Shown here: one piece after another, positions 36,379 through 45,279 of the stretch
How positions within the stretch are numbered: position 1 is the first letter of the stretch
How the letters are laid out: the number at the start of each line of letters is the position of its first letter
NCBI GenBank assembly: GCA_001749745.1
Contig: JWTM01000396.1
Span: 186,001 to 250,000, forward strand
DNA length: 64,000 nt
Source of the DNA: Candidatus Marispirochaeta associata
GTDB taxonomy: Bacteria > Spirochaetota > Spirochaetia > JC444 > Marispirochaetaceae
Direction: 5' to 3'
Made by a program: the position numbers and the translations under genes
The notes under the pieces: generated by a model
Told to the model about the DNA's origin: nothing
The model's database searches: none
Seen by the model: only the letters and a program-made list of their open reading frames with translations

Positions 36379-38178
36379 GTGATTCGGAGTCGAACCCTCT
36401 TTCGGGGATTTATCCTTTTTCTGTTGATCCTCACCCTGATGGTGATCCTCTTCACCTTTGGGATATATCGTTTCTTCGCGCGCACCCTCTTCGATCATCT
36501 CAAATATGAGTTGAACGAGAGTGCGCTGACCCTGGTGAGTATCCTGGAAAAGGCTCCCCTGGAGGCGAATTTAGATGAGTTCTGCAAGGCCGCTGCAGAA
36601 CGGCCGACCAGGATTACTATTATCACCCGCTCTGGTCGGGTCTTAGGCGATTCCCAGGCGGACATCTCCGCTCTCAACAACCACGGTGATCGTCCGGAGG
36701 TGGTTCAGGTGTTGCAAGGCTCCTCCGGCTACTCCGTCCGACACTCCGCCTCCCTCGGCTACCGCTTAATGTATGTCGCGGTTCCCCTTCGCTATGATGA
36801 CGCCTCTCTTATTTTGCGTACCTCCCGCTCGATCGATAGTATGGACCGTTTACTGACCCAGGTGATTCGGACCCTGCAGCTCTTGTCGCTGGTCTTCTTT
36901 GTGCTGGCGATCTATCTGGCCACCAGCGCCGGACAGTGGATCCGGAAGCCTCTGCAGCATCTGGTTCAGGTGGCGACCCGCTTAAGCGCCGGGGATCTCG
37001 AGGCCCGGGCGGTGGTGGGGAATCCCCGGGAGTTCCAGACCCTGGGGAATATCCTCAATACCATGGCCGAGCGGCTGGACTGGCGGATCAAGACCATTCG
37101 CCGTCAGCGGGATGAGTATCAATCGGTTCTCTCCGGGATGAGCGAAGCGGTGATAATCCTGGACGCCTCCTTGAGGATTCTCGAGACAAACTCAGCCGCG
37201 GAACGCATCTTCCTTAAACGCCGGGATGAAATGATCGGCCATCCCCTCTTAGAGTCGGCCCGCAACAGCGAGATTCAACACTTTGCCGAGATGGCCCTCG
37301 CCTCCGAGGAGTCCCTGCGTGAAGAGGTCACCCTCTTTCAGGGAGAGGGGGGTGAACGGGAACTCTTTTTTCAGGTCCACGGAGCCTCCCTTCCGGTGCG
37401 GGAAGAGATCGATCAGCAGGCCCGGGCGGTGTTGGTTTTCACCGATATCACCGGCATCAAACAGAGCGCCAGGGTTCGGAAAGACTTCGTCTCCAATGTA
37501 TCCCACGAGCTCAAGACCCCGATAACCTCGATCAAGGGCTTCGTGGAGACCCTCGAAGACGGTGCGGAGGAGGACCCGGAGTTACGCCGGCGTTTCCTGG
37601 GTATCATCGGCAAGCAGGCGGAGAATATGCACGCCATAATCGAGGATCTGCTGCAGCTCTCCCGGCTGGACGAGCACTCCCTGGGGAGCAGCGAACGCAT
37701 TGTCGACCTGGTCGAGGTCACTCAACGTGCGCTGGAACGAATCGTAGAGGGCTCCCGGGAGCGGAATGTGGCCCTCGAATCCCGACTCGAACAGTCGCTT
37801 CATGTCCTGGGGAATCCGGGGCTTCTGGAACAGGCGATCTTCAACCTGCTCGATAATGCGGTTAAATACAGCGAGGCCCAGTCGAGGGTCAAACTCAGCC
37901 TGGAGCGAAGGGGTGATCTGGCGCATATCCGCATAAGTGATCAGGGTTTGGGAATCCCCGAAGAGGATCTGCCCCGTATCTTCGAACGTTTCTATCGCGT
38001 CGATAAGGCCCGCAGCAGGGCCACCGGCGGTACCGGTCTGGGGCTGGCGATCGTCAAGCATATTGTACGGGTTCACGGCGGTGAAATCGAGGTTCAGAGC
38101 CGTCTCGGCGAAGGGTCTGTCTTTAGTATGAATCTTCCTCTCTCAGACAGGGGAGCTACAGATGGCCCGGAAACCTAA
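36379..38178 (+). CDS. PhoR-like membrane sensor histidine kinase
   Basis: The 599-residue kinase has a first membrane helix (about 10-32), a periplasmic loop (about 35-155), a second helix (about 165-190), HAMP (about 195-245), PAS (about 250-365), the phospho-acceptor box VSNVSHELKTPITSIKGFVETL, and the ATPase domain with N-box NLLDNAVKYS, DQGLGIPEEDLPRIFERFYRVDKARSR and TGGTGLGLAIVKHIV. This is the PhoR/WalK layout. The usual phoB-type response regulator is not beside it; its 3' end overlaps rimB. The GTG start has a weak, hairpin-embedded ribosome site. Confidence 0.93.
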   Translation: MIRSRTLFRGFILFLLILTLMVILFTFGIYRFFARTLFDHLKYELNESALTLVSILEKAPLEANLDEFCKAAAERPTRITIITRSGRVLGDSQADISALNNHGDRPEVVQVLQGSSGYSVRHSASLGYRLMYVAVPLRYDDASLILRTSRSIDSMDRLLTQVIRTLQLLSLVFFVLAIYLATSAGQWIRKPLQHLVQVATRLSAGDLEARAVVGNPREFQTLGNILNTMAERLDWRIKTIRRQRDEYQSVLSGMSEAVIILDASLRILETNSAAERIFLKRRDEMIGHPLLESARNSEIQHFAEMALASEESLREEVTLFQGEGGERELFFQVHGASLPVREEIDQQARAVLVFTDITGIKQSARVRKDFVSNVSHELKTPITSIKGFVETLEDGAEEDPELRRRFLGIIGKQAENMHAIIEDLLQLSRLDEHSLGSSERIVDLVEVTQRALERIVEGSRERNVALESRLEQSLHVLGNPGLLEQAIFNLLDNAVKYSEAQSRVKLSLERRGDLAHIRISDQGLGIPEEDLPRIFERFYRVDKARSRATGGTGLGLAIVKHIVRVHGGEIEVQSRLGEGSVFSMNLPLSDRGATDGPET

Positions 38179-38626
38179 ACCGCAGCTGCAGGTAGCGGGG
38201 TGGAAGGAGATCATCTCCCTTCCCGGTCTGGGCTTGCGAGGGGTAAAGGCCAAGCTCGATACCGGGGCCCGAACAGCCGCTCTGCACGCCGCGGATATTC
38301 TCAGTTATGAGAGCCCCGATGGACCGCGGGTCGCCTTTACCGTCTATCCCCACCCGCGAATCGACCGCATCGGCGTGCGCTGCACCGCCCCGCTTATCGA
38401 TCGCCGGGGGGTCACCAACTCCGGCGGAGCCGAGGAGGAACGCCTGGTGATCGAGGCGGAAATTCTCCTGGCCGGAGAGCTCTGGAAGGCGGAGATCACC
38501 TTGACCGACCGTACCCGAATGCGGTATCCCATGTTACTCGGCCGCAGTACCATCGAAGGCCGTTTTCTGGTCGATCCCGAACAGAGCTATCTCCTGAGTT
38601 CAAGGAAGAGAGGAGCATCGAGATGA
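38162..38626 (+). CDS. RimB-like retropepsin-type peptidase (COG4067)
   Basis: The 154 residues belong to the family long annotated as ATP-dependent zinc protease and now seen as retropepsin-like aspartic peptidases. The key motif is [13 protein letters not shown], with Asp-Thr-Gly as catalytic aspartate loop, and the partner strand is [11 protein letters not shown]. In Pseudomonas the RimABK system includes RimB, which trims the glutamate tails made by RimK on ribosomal protein S6. Here it precedes rimK with a four-base overlap, supporting that role. It overlaps the kinase gene by 17 bases. Confidence 0.88.
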   Translation: MARKPKPQLQVAGWKEIISLPGLGLRGVKAKLDTGARTAALHAADILSYESPDGPRVAFTVYPHPRIDRIGVRCTAPLIDRRGVTNSGGAEEERLVIEAEILLAGELWKAEITLTDRTRMRYPMLLGRSTIEGRFLVDPEQSYLLSSRKRGASR

Positions 38627-39528
38627 AAATCGCCCTGCTTTCGCAACGCAGCTATCTCTACACCACCAAACGGCTCACCGAAGCCGCAGAGGCGCGAGGG
38701 CACAGCGTGAGGATGATCGATCCTCTCGGCTGCTATATGAATATCGCTTCCGGTCGCCCGGAGATCCACTTCCGCGGGGAGAACCTGACCGACTTCGATG
38801 CGGTAATCCCCCGGATCGGCGCTTCGATCACCTTCTACGGAACCGCCGTGGTGCGTCAGTTCGAGATGATGGGCGTCTACTGCCTCAATGAGTCGGTACC
38901 CATCTCCCGTTCCAGGGACAAGCTGCGCTGTATGCAGCTGTTGGCCAAGAAGGGGGTCGGCATTCCGGTAACCGCCTTCGCCCATTCGACCCGTTATACC
39001 GAGGATCTGATCAGCATGGTGGGCGGCGCTCCGCTGGTGGTCAAGATCCTCGAGGGCACCCAGGGGATCGGCGTGGTGCTGGCGGAGACCAAGAAAGCGG
39101 CCAAGAGTGTAATCGAGGGCTTCCGCGGCGTGAAGGCCAACATCCTGGTTCAGGAGTTTATCGACGAATCCCAGGGCACCGATATCCGCTGCCTGGTTAT
39201 CGGCGATCGTGTAGTAGCCAGTATGCAGCGCCGGGGTGAGGAGGGGGAGTTCCGTTCCAATCTCCATCGCGGCGGAAGCGCCTCCCTGGTAAAGATCAGC
39301 CCGGCCGAGCGGGAGACGGCGGTCAAGGCCGCCAAGGCAATGGGCTTGAATGTGGCCGGCGTCGATCTGCTGCGCAGCGAGAACGGGCCGGCGGTGATCG
39401 AGGTCAACTCCTCGCCCGGTCTGGAGGGGATCGAGAAGGTGGCCGGCCGGAGCATCGCGGAGAAGATCATCGAGTATATGGAGAAGAACGCCAAACCCGA
39501 TGCCCCCCGCAAGCCTCGCAAGGGATGA
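38623..39528 (+). CDS. rimK: RimK-type ATP-grasp ligase (ribosomal protein S6 glutamate ligase)
   Basis: RimK adds glutamate residues to the C-terminus of ribosomal protein S6 or a similar acceptor. The 301 residues show [23 protein letters not shown], the ATP-grasp lysine region [40 protein letters not shown] and the metal-binding end [14 protein letters not shown]. The C-terminal tail is short and Lys/Arg-rich. The length equals the Escherichia coli protein. It is coupled to rimB; no RimA is visible. Confidence 0.93.
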   Translation: MKIALLSQRSYLYTTKRLTEAAEARGHSVRMIDPLGCYMNIASGRPEIHFRGENLTDFDAVIPRIGASITFYGTAVVRQFEMMGVYCLNESVPISRSRDKLRCMQLLAKKGVGIPVTAFAHSTRYTEDLISMVGGAPLVVKILEGTQGIGVVLAETKKAAKSVIEGFRGVKANILVQEFIDESQGTDIRCLVIGDRVVASMQRRGEEGEFRSNLHRGGSASLVKISPAERETAVKAAKAMGLNVAGVDLLRSENGPAVIEVNSSPGLEGIEKVAGRSIAEKIIEYMEKNAKPDAPRKPRKG

Positions 39529-40998
39529 TCAGGCTCTGAGCTTCTCCTGAACCGGCGAGGTCTCGTCCTGATGGGCATACTCCTCCAATTTCCGCCGACT
39601 GATCCGAGGATCGGCAACGGTTCCCGGGCCGCATACGCAGCCGCCGGGGCAGCTCATCACCTCGGCAAAATCCACCTTGATCTTCCCCTCGGCCGCCAGC
39701 CTGAGTTTCATCAGGGCCTTCTTGTCGAGGCCGTCGATCTCGAGTAGCTCCGGCTCCCGGCACAGTTCTCCCTCGGCGGCCTCGAGCACAGCCGCCGCCA
39801 CGCCGCCGGAGCGGGCGAAGAGCCGCTGTCGGGACGATACCGGTGGATTGTCGGCTTTCGACTCGCCGCATTCGGCCACATCGATTTCCCGGGCCAGAAA
39901 AAGAGCGGCAAGCTCCTCGAAGGTCATTACATAGTCGGCCGACGAGTCCCGACTGGCCTCGATGCGCTTGGCCAGGCAGGGCCCGATAAAGACGAGCGGC
40001 GAGCCCGGCCATTGGGTGTTGGACCAGGCGGCGGCCGCCTTCATCGGGGTCGGTGCAGTGGAGAGGAAAGGGGCGAAGGAGGGGAGATGCAGCCTGACGG
40101 CCTCGGTGTAGGCGGGACAGCAGGAACTCGCCAGAGGGCTTCTCTCCCTGAGCCTCTCACTCAATTCCCGGGATTCCTCGGCGGCGGTCTCCTCGGCCCC
40201 GTAGGCGACCTCAGTCACCGCACTGAAACCAGCCTTGCGCAGCGCGGTGATCAGCTGATCGAAGCTGCCGGGAAATTGCCCTGCCGCCGAAGGGGCTATC
40301 AAGGCGACCGGTTTCGCATCAGATTCATCTGCCAGGCGGGAACAAATCTCGAAGAGGTGACTCCTTTCGCTCACCGCCCCGAAGGGGCAGCTTGCCTTGC
40401 AGCGGCCGCAGGAGATACAGCGCTCATAATCGATCTGTGCCGGTCCCTCGTCCCCGCGCTTGATCGCACCCACCGGGCAGGCGCTTTCGCAGGGAACCGG
40501 AGTGTAGACGACGGCATTGTAGGGGCACGCCTCTCGGCACTTGCCGCAATTGACGCATTTAGCACTGTCGATTACCGCCCGGCCTTCATAAAAACCGATC
40601 GCATCCTTGGGACAGGAAGATTCGCAATGCCGGGCCAGACAGCCGCGGCAAAGGTTGGAGACGGTATGCCGGCCGGAGGGACAGGAGTGACAGGCCGCGT
40701 CGATAAGGGTCAGCGCGGGGCCGTCGGATGCTCCCCTGCGGGCTTCCGCCTCCTCCACATAGCTTGCAAGAGGTGCCGATTCGTCGACCTCCTCCTCGAT
40801 GCGCATTCCCAAGAGGGCCATGAGACGGTATTTTGCGATCGCCCGGTCCTTGTAGATGCAACAGCGATAGGAACTGTTTTGCTTGGGGAAGAGGGTGACC
40901 GGGATCGAGTCGATCATCTCCTTGAGCCGTCCGGAGAAAATCCCCCGGATGAACTGTTTCATTACTTGGGTTCTGAGGAAGACAGCATTGTTATTCAT
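39529..40998 (-). CDS. [FeFe]-hydrogenase H-cluster protein with multiple Fe-S sites
   Basis: The 489-residue protein has a Cys-rich N-terminal region (residues 100-205, with at least three CxxCxxC-type [4Fe-4S] sites, such as CVNCGKCREACP and CISCGRCKASCP) and a C-terminal H-cluster domain. All ligand cysteines are visible: SSCCPAY (Cys293/294), GPCLAKR (Cys341) and EVMSCPGGC (Cys450/454). The motifs are variants of TSCCPxW and MPCxxK, as in the non-canonical group found with PAS-hydrogenase and SpoIIE genes. It is the last gene of the rex cluster and overlaps a thioredoxin-fold 2Fe-2S protein, a probable electron partner. Direction of catalysis cannot be told. Confidence 0.87.
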   Translation of the reverse strand: MNNNAVFLRTQVMKQFIRGIFSGRLKEMIDSIPVTLFPKQNSSYRCCIYKDRAIAKYRLMALLGMRIEEEVDESAPLASYVEEAEARRGASDGPALTLIDAACHSCPSGRHTVSNLCRGCLARHCESSCPKDAIGFYEGRAVIDSAKCVNCGKCREACPYNAVVYTPVPCESACPVGAIKRGDEGPAQIDYERCISCGRCKASCPFGAVSERSHLFEICSRLADESDAKPVALIAPSAAGQFPGSFDQLITALRKAGFSAVTEVAYGAEETAAEESRELSERLRERSPLASSCCPAYTEAVRLHLPSFAPFLSTAPTPMKAAAAWSNTQWPGSPLVFIGPCLAKRIEASRDSSADYVMTFEELAALFLAREIDVAECGESKADNPPVSSRQRLFARSGGVAAAVLEAAEGELCREPELLEIDGLDKKALMKLRLAAEGKIKVDFAEVMSCPGGCVCGPGTVADPRISRRKLEEYAHQDETSPVQEKLRA

Positions 40999-41261
40999 CC
41001 CTCAACTCCTCTCAGTTTGCTCCGCACAGTCTCGACCAGCTCGTGCAGCTCCGCTCCGCCGATAATCTCTCCATCGATGCTGGCGAAGGGGGGGCGCAGT
41101 TCTCCATCGCCGCCGCATAGTCCGAGACAACCGACTCCGCGGATATCGAGCAGGTCCCGGTCGCGACTCTCGAACTGATTCTCCAGGTCGAGCAGGTAGG
41201 ATCCTCCCTGTACATAGCAGGCGGTCCCGGTACAGATGCGCACTTCAACGGTCTTCTTCAT
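40995..41261 (-). CDS. Thioredoxin-fold [2Fe-2S] protein (NuoE/HydC-like), second copy
   Basis: An 88-residue protein with the cysteine pattern CTGTACYVQG and CLGLCGG, the four ligands of a thioredoxin-like [2Fe-2S] cluster as in the NuoE C-terminal domain. It overlaps the start of the large H-cluster gene by four bases, so the two are made together and probably exchange electrons. A paralogue lies four genes upstream in the same cluster. There is a 30-base gap from the SpoIIE gene. Confidence 0.9.
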   Translation of the reverse strand: MKKTVEVRICTGTACYVQGGSYLLDLENQFESRDRDLLDIRGVGCLGLCGGDGELRPPFASIDGEIIGGAELHELVETVRSKLRGVEG

Positions 41262-41291
41262 GCTCTTCTCCTTCCCATGTTTTCCTGTGGG

Positions 41292-42479
41292 TTACAGGTA
41301 TTCAATGCTCGTCTCCTTGAGATACTGCTTCTCGAGGACGGTGCAGATTCTTTTCACCAGGCTGCGTCTGATGCCGATCTCCACCGGCATATCGGGGTCC
41401 TGATGGGCGTTATTGATTCTGGTGCCGACCAGAAAGGCGACCCGGTCGCTCTCTACCAGCATGCGGCACAGCCGGTTAGCGGCATTGCGCGTGGAGGATC
41501 CGGCGAACTCTCCGGACTCCAGTAAGCGCGAGACCTCCGCCAGGGTAAGCATTCCCTCGGTGACGAGATCTGCGCCGGGCATCGTGGCCGAGGGGGGAAT
41601 CTTACTGTCCCGGCTGGAGAGATCCACGCTAATCTCCTTCCCCAGTTCCCGGGCTACCAGTTGCGCGGTCGTACCGCCGCAGATGATCTTCTTCCCCGAG
41701 AATTCTCTGATCCTTCGGGAGAGCTGGGCATCCCGGGCGGGATCCATCGGGGGGCCGGTGGCGATCAGGGCTTCCCGGGGATGGCGAAAGTAGATTACCC
41801 CGCAGGTGATATCGTCCTTAGGTTCGAATCCGTCCAAGCGCCTGGCGTGTACTACCATCTTATGCGCCAGGTCCCGGGCGGAAATTCCGGGCTGCTGTCG
41901 AATCTCATTGCGGGCGTACTCACACGCTCCGGCGCTGCGCAGGCCCAAGGGATAGCTTCTTGATCCGATCCCGCTCTGACTTATCCCGTCGGAGTAGAAG
42001 ATAAGTCGGTCCTGGACTTGAAGGTCGACCTGAGAGTAGTAGAGTCGCTCCTCCTTGTGCTCGAAGCGCCGGGGGAGGTCGAATACCCCGCGATTCACCC
42101 GGATTTCCCGATTGCCCCGGAAGAAGAGAAAGGCGGGATTGTCGTACTCGACGATTTGAGCCCTGCCGTTGGGGTGAATATCGATGATGGTAAAGGTGGC
42201 GTAGCTTATCTTCCGCTCCTGACAGACCGGCAGGGTGCGCATGATTATCTCCGCCGCCCGGCGAACGTCGAGTCTCTCCGCCATATATTTACTGGCCATG
42301 GTTGCGGTGAGATTAGCCAGCACATTCGCCTTAACCCCGCTTCCCAGGCCGTCGGAGAGGACGCAGATGATCCGTCCGTCCTCCTCGAGCCGGGAGAGGA
42401 GGAAGACATCGCCGCCGATTTTGTGGCCAGCCTTGTAGAACTGAAAGTAGTCTGCTTCGACGAATCCGGTTTCCATCAT
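41292..42479 (-). CDS. SpoIIE/PP2C-type serine phosphatase of the hydrogenase cluster
   Basis: Residues about 1-230 form a SpoIIE-type PP2C domain with metal-site motifs GHKIGGDVFL, LSDGLGSG, FYSDGIS and KDDITCGV, so the enzyme should be active. Residues 230-395 are a second domain (KKIICGGTTAQLVARELGKE, LVTEGMLTLAEVSRLLE) found with such phosphatases, of unknown use. No membrane segment is seen. It overlaps the PAS-hydrogenase gene by four bases. In Thermoanaerobacterium-type hfs clusters a phosphatase sits in the same place; the likely idea is that redox or H2 sensing by the PAS protein sets phosphatase activity (inference). Confidence 0.9.
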   Translation of the reverse strand: MMETGFVEADYFQFYKAGHKIGGDVFLLSRLEEDGRIICVLSDGLGSGVKANVLANLTATMASKYMAERLDVRRAAEIIMRTLPVCQERKISYATFTIIDIHPNGRAQIVEYDNPAFLFFRGNREIRVNRGVFDLPRRFEHKEERLYYSQVDLQVQDRLIFYSDGISQSGIGSRSYPLGLRSAGACEYARNEIRQQPGISARDLAHKMVVHARRLDGFEPKDDITCGVIYFRHPREALIATGPPMDPARDAQLSRRIREFSGKKIICGGTTAQLVARELGKEISVDLSSRDSKIPPSATMPGADLVTEGMLTLAEVSRLLESGEFAGSSTRNAANRLCRMLVESDRVAFLVGTRINNAHQDPDMPVEIGIRRSLVKRICTVLEKQYLKETSIEYL

Positions 42480-44170
42480 TCTCCCGGCTCGTAGGCGCTG
42501 ATGAGCGAGTTAAGGATAATTTCGGTCTCCGCGGCGTTCTCTCCCAATAATCCCGCGATCTGCTGTACGCTCTCGAGATTCTTCCGGATTACCTCCTCCG
42601 CTTTCTTGACTACCGTCTCGCGCTTGACCGCCGGAGCGGTTATATCCTGAAACACCGCTCCCACGAGGCGACCGGCCTGTATTTGAAAGAAGAGTCCTTT
42701 TAGCACCTTCTCTCCGTACTTGACGATCCGTTCGACAGATCCGTCCCGTTCAAGCAGCTGGTGGAAGGCGTCGGTCTCCGGGACGAATGCGGTAATCCGA
42801 TTCCCTTCCGCCCGGGCCACCGCTCGGGCGTCCGGCGGGTAGGGCAGATCGGCGAAGAGCTCCAAGAAACGGCGGTTGCATTCGACCAGTCTCATCTCGG
42901 CATCGACTATAACCGCCCCCATGGGGATTGTGTGCAGCAGGGCGCTGACCTTGTTCTGGGCCAGCCGACGCATCTCGGTAACGCACATCTCCTTCTCGGC
43001 CTTATCATCCAGGAAAGCGACCGCGAACTCGCGACAGGTGTTGTATCCGCATCCGCCGCAATCCTTGCGGTCCTCCACTCTCTCCTTGCCCAGTACGCGC
43101 AGGGTGGCCTCGATCTCCTCGGCCGTATAGCGGTTGCGGGGAGGCATATTGAGGCGCCAGGACTGTTCAACCAAAGCGGCCGCATTCTCAGTCAGCGTCT
43201 GTGCAGCACAGTTCGATTCCCAGCTCTCAAGCACCCGTACCTGTCGGGATATTCCCGAGTCGTGGCGGGTAAAGCCCGGTCCGTTGATGCAACCGCCGTC
43301 GCAGGCCATTAGCTCGAGAAAGAGATTCTGTTCAGTGAGGTCGTCGATGTTTTCATAGGTCTTCACTATCTCCCGGCAGCCGGACTGATTCATGCAGCGG
43401 TAGTGATTGCCGACCTCCGTCCCCATGGCCCGGATCATACCCCCGTCTAGCGGGAATAGAGCGGCCGTGCCGGCCTTATGGGGCACGAAGTCGATGTCCG
43501 TTGAGGAGGAGCTTTTAAGGCCAGGCTTCTCAGCCTCTATCCACTGCAGGGCCTCGTCGAAGGTTAACGCCAGATCGATAAGCTCCGGATACTGCTCCGC
43601 CTCGGTCTTTTTAGCTATGCAGGGACCGATGAAGACGATCCCGATATCCTCGCCATACCAGCGGCGCAGAAGCCTGGCGTGGCTCACCATGGGGGAGGGG
43701 AGGGGCGATATAGCTTTATTTGCTTCGGGAAAGTAGCGGCTGGCGAGGATGCGGATGCTCGGGCAGGCCGAAGATATCTGCAGGCCCCGACCCTGATCGA
43801 GGAGGCCACGCTGGGCCTTGGATACCGCTTCGGCCCCCAGGGCGGTCTCTGATACCCCGGCGAAACCAAGTTGTTTGAGATCTTCGAGGAAGGACGCTGT
43901 TTCTTCCGGAAAGGCCGCCGGGAAGGAGGGCGCTAAGGAGACGTAGACCTCTCTCTTCAGTTTGATAAGCTGCTGGGCCCGGGGAATATCGTTGCGTACC
44001 TTCTTCGCCCCCGCCGGGCAGACCTCGACGCAGCGACCGCAGAATATACAGAGATCATGATCGATGGTGGCGCTCGACTCCGCTACGCGAATCGCTTTAA
44101 CCGGACAATGTCGCACGCATTTATAGCAGTCCCGACACTGGGTTTTCTCGGTATAGATTGCGGCTCTCAT
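42476..44170 (-). CDS. Sensory [FeFe]-hydrogenase-like protein with PAS domain (HydS type)
   Basis: 564 residues: an N-terminal two-cluster ferredoxin (CRDCYKCVRHCP, CIFCGRCVEVCP; residues 12-51), an H-cluster domain (about 75-300), a small Fe-S motif (Cys371, Cys374, Cys379, Cys396) and a PAS domain (about 403-515) ending in a helix. H-cluster ligands Cys184 (GPCIAKK) and Cys290/Cys294 (MACDGGC) are present. In the first motif the sequence is SSACPS, so Ala135 replaces the first Cys of TSCCP while Cys136 is kept; the proton-relay cysteine is therefore lost. That fits a sensor more than a turnover enzyme. It overlaps both neighbours by four bases. Confidence 0.88.
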   Translation of the reverse strand: MRAAIYTEKTQCRDCYKCVRHCPVKAIRVAESSATIDHDLCIFCGRCVEVCPAGAKKVRNDIPRAQQLIKLKREVYVSLAPSFPAAFPEETASFLEDLKQLGFAGVSETALGAEAVSKAQRGLLDQGRGLQISSACPSIRILASRYFPEANKAISPLPSPMVSHARLLRRWYGEDIGIVFIGPCIAKKTEAEQYPELIDLALTFDEALQWIEAEKPGLKSSSSTDIDFVPHKAGTAALFPLDGGMIRAMGTEVGNHYRCMNQSGCREIVKTYENIDDLTEQNLFLELMACDGGCINGPGFTRHDSGISRQVRVLESWESNCAAQTLTENAAALVEQSWRLNMPPRNRYTAEEIEATLRVLGKERVEDRKDCGGCGYNTCREFAVAFLDDKAEKEMCVTEMRRLAQNKVSALLHTIPMGAVIVDAEMRLVECNRRFLELFADLPYPPDARAVARAEGNRITAFVPETDAFHQLLERDGSVERIVKYGEKVLKGLFFQIQAGRLVGAVFQDITAPAVKRETVVKKAEEVIRKNLESVQQIAGLLGENAAETEIILNSLISAYEPGE

Positions 44171-44445
44171 GAAGCCCCCCGCTCATTCCCGCTCTCATTG
44201 ATAAGGTGCTCAAGATGATATCTGAGAAGATCCTCCGCCGCATCGGGGTGTACCTGGTGGTGGGTAGTGCCGGCGATGGTGATGCATGGTCCATCGGCAC
44301 AGTTACCGGTGCAGAGTCTTCCTTTGAGTTCGACCGCTTCACTCAGGGAGAGCTCGGCGATGGTCCGCTCCAGGCGTTCAAGGGTGATTGCGTTCCCGCG
44401 GGAAAAGCAGGAGCTTCCAAGGCAGATTTCTACGACAGGTTTCAT
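44167..44445 (-). CDS. Thioredoxin-fold [2Fe-2S] protein (NuoE/HydC-like), first copy
   Basis: 92 residues with ligand pairs CLGSSCFSRG and CTGNCADGPC, a thioredoxin-like [2Fe-2S] domain. It overlaps the PAS-hydrogenase gene by four bases and comes 40 bases after rex. It resembles the paralogue near the end of the cluster in layout but not closely in sequence, which suggests two separate electron partners for the two H-cluster proteins. Confidence 0.9.
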   Translation of the reverse strand: MKPVVEICLGSSCFSRGNAITLERLERTIAELSLSEAVELKGRLCTGNCADGPCITIAGTTHHQVHPDAAEDLLRYHLEHLINESGNERGAS

Positions 44446-44485
44446 GACCGACGCCTCCGGGCTGTTCGCCCGGAAGATGCCGGGC

Positions 44486-45133
44486 CTATTCTTCTTTCTT
44501 GAGGAGCTCCGAGAGTTTCACGGAGAGTACCGCCAAACTCGAGGAGAGTTCCTCCCGCTGAACGACGACGTTCGGCGGAACATTCACCTTAATGGGGGAG
44601 AAGTTCCAGATCCCCCGGATTCCCGCCTCTACCAGCAGGTCGGCGCACTCCTGGGCATAGGATTCGGGTACCGTCAGAACCCCTATCAGGACCCCCATCC
44701 GTTCCGCCAATTCCGATAAACGCTCCATGGGGAAGACCGTTTTCCCATGGATCTTGGTCCCGTGCTTCGCCGGATCGCTGTCGAAGGCGGCTACGATATC
44801 GAGACCGTACTCTTGAAATCCCCGGTATCCCAGCAAGGCCGAGCCGAGGGCGCCGGCGCCTACCAGGAAGGCCTCCTTCGGGTTCTGCCAGCCTAAGAGC
44901 AGATGCAGGGCCTCGGTCAAATCGTCGATGTCGTAGCCGACCTTCGGCCTGCCGATAATCGCCGAATAGCCTAGATCCTTTCGAACTTGGACCTGGTTCA
45001 GGTTTAGGCGTTCTGCTATATCCCGGGCGGAAACGGTGTTCGCTCCGGCAGCTTTAATCTCCTTCAATACCTGCAGATAGGCGGGGTACCGCTTTATCGT
45101 CGGGTACGGAACGGGTTGAATCGATGCTTCCAT
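44486..45133 (-). CDS. rex: Redox-sensing transcriptional repressor Rex
   Basis: Rex reads the NADH/NAD+ ratio and represses fermentation and hydrogenase genes when NADH is low. The 215 residues contain the winged-helix domain (about 10-80, VSARDIAERLNLNQVQVRKDLGYSAIIGRPKVGYD) and a Rossmann domain with VGAGALGSALLGYRGF for NADH. A GGGAGG ribosome site precedes the ATG. Being first in the transcript, it should control itself and the downstream hydrogenase genes. No classical TTGTGA-type Rex operator is visible upstream; instead there are three evenly spaced TATCGA boxes. Confidence 0.95.
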   Translation of the reverse strand: MEASIQPVPYPTIKRYPAYLQVLKEIKAAGANTVSARDIAERLNLNQVQVRKDLGYSAIIGRPKVGYDIDDLTEALHLLLGWQNPKEAFLVGAGALGSALLGYRGFQEYGLDIVAAFDSDPAKHGTKIHGKTVFPMERLSELAERMGVLIGVLTVPESYAQECADLLVEAGIRGIWNFSPIKVNVPPNVVVQREELSSSLAVLSVKLSELLKKEE

Positions 45134-45164
45134 GGCATACCTCCCTACCTCTAATTATCGTTAG

Positions 45165-45213
45165 TATACCATAAAAATCTATCGATAAATAAATATCGAT
45201 ATAAAAGTATCGA
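45165..45213 (-). promoter_or_regulatory. Upstream region of rex: three TATCGA boxes at 14-base spacing and a -10 box
   Basis: On the plus strand TATCGATA begins at 45180 and 45194 and TATCGAAA at 45208, an exact 14-base period. On the minus strand a TATACT (-10 like; complement at 45163-45168) lies about 30 bases before the rex ATG, so the boxes occupy the -20 to -60 area. The TATCGATA units are themselves palindromic. The bound protein is unknown; Rex is an obvious candidate although the sequence does not resemble its usual operator. Confidence 0.5.
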
Positions 45214-45279
45214 AATAAGCGATTTTAGTCAAGTCATTAGCCCATTGCCAGGCCCAAAAAGAGGCGATAGACTGCACCT

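Noticed and set aside
40012..41178. A 388-codon open frame antisense to the H-cluster gene
   Set aside because: The sense protein has all hydrogenase ligands in order. The antisense one has no recognisable domain and crosses two real genes.
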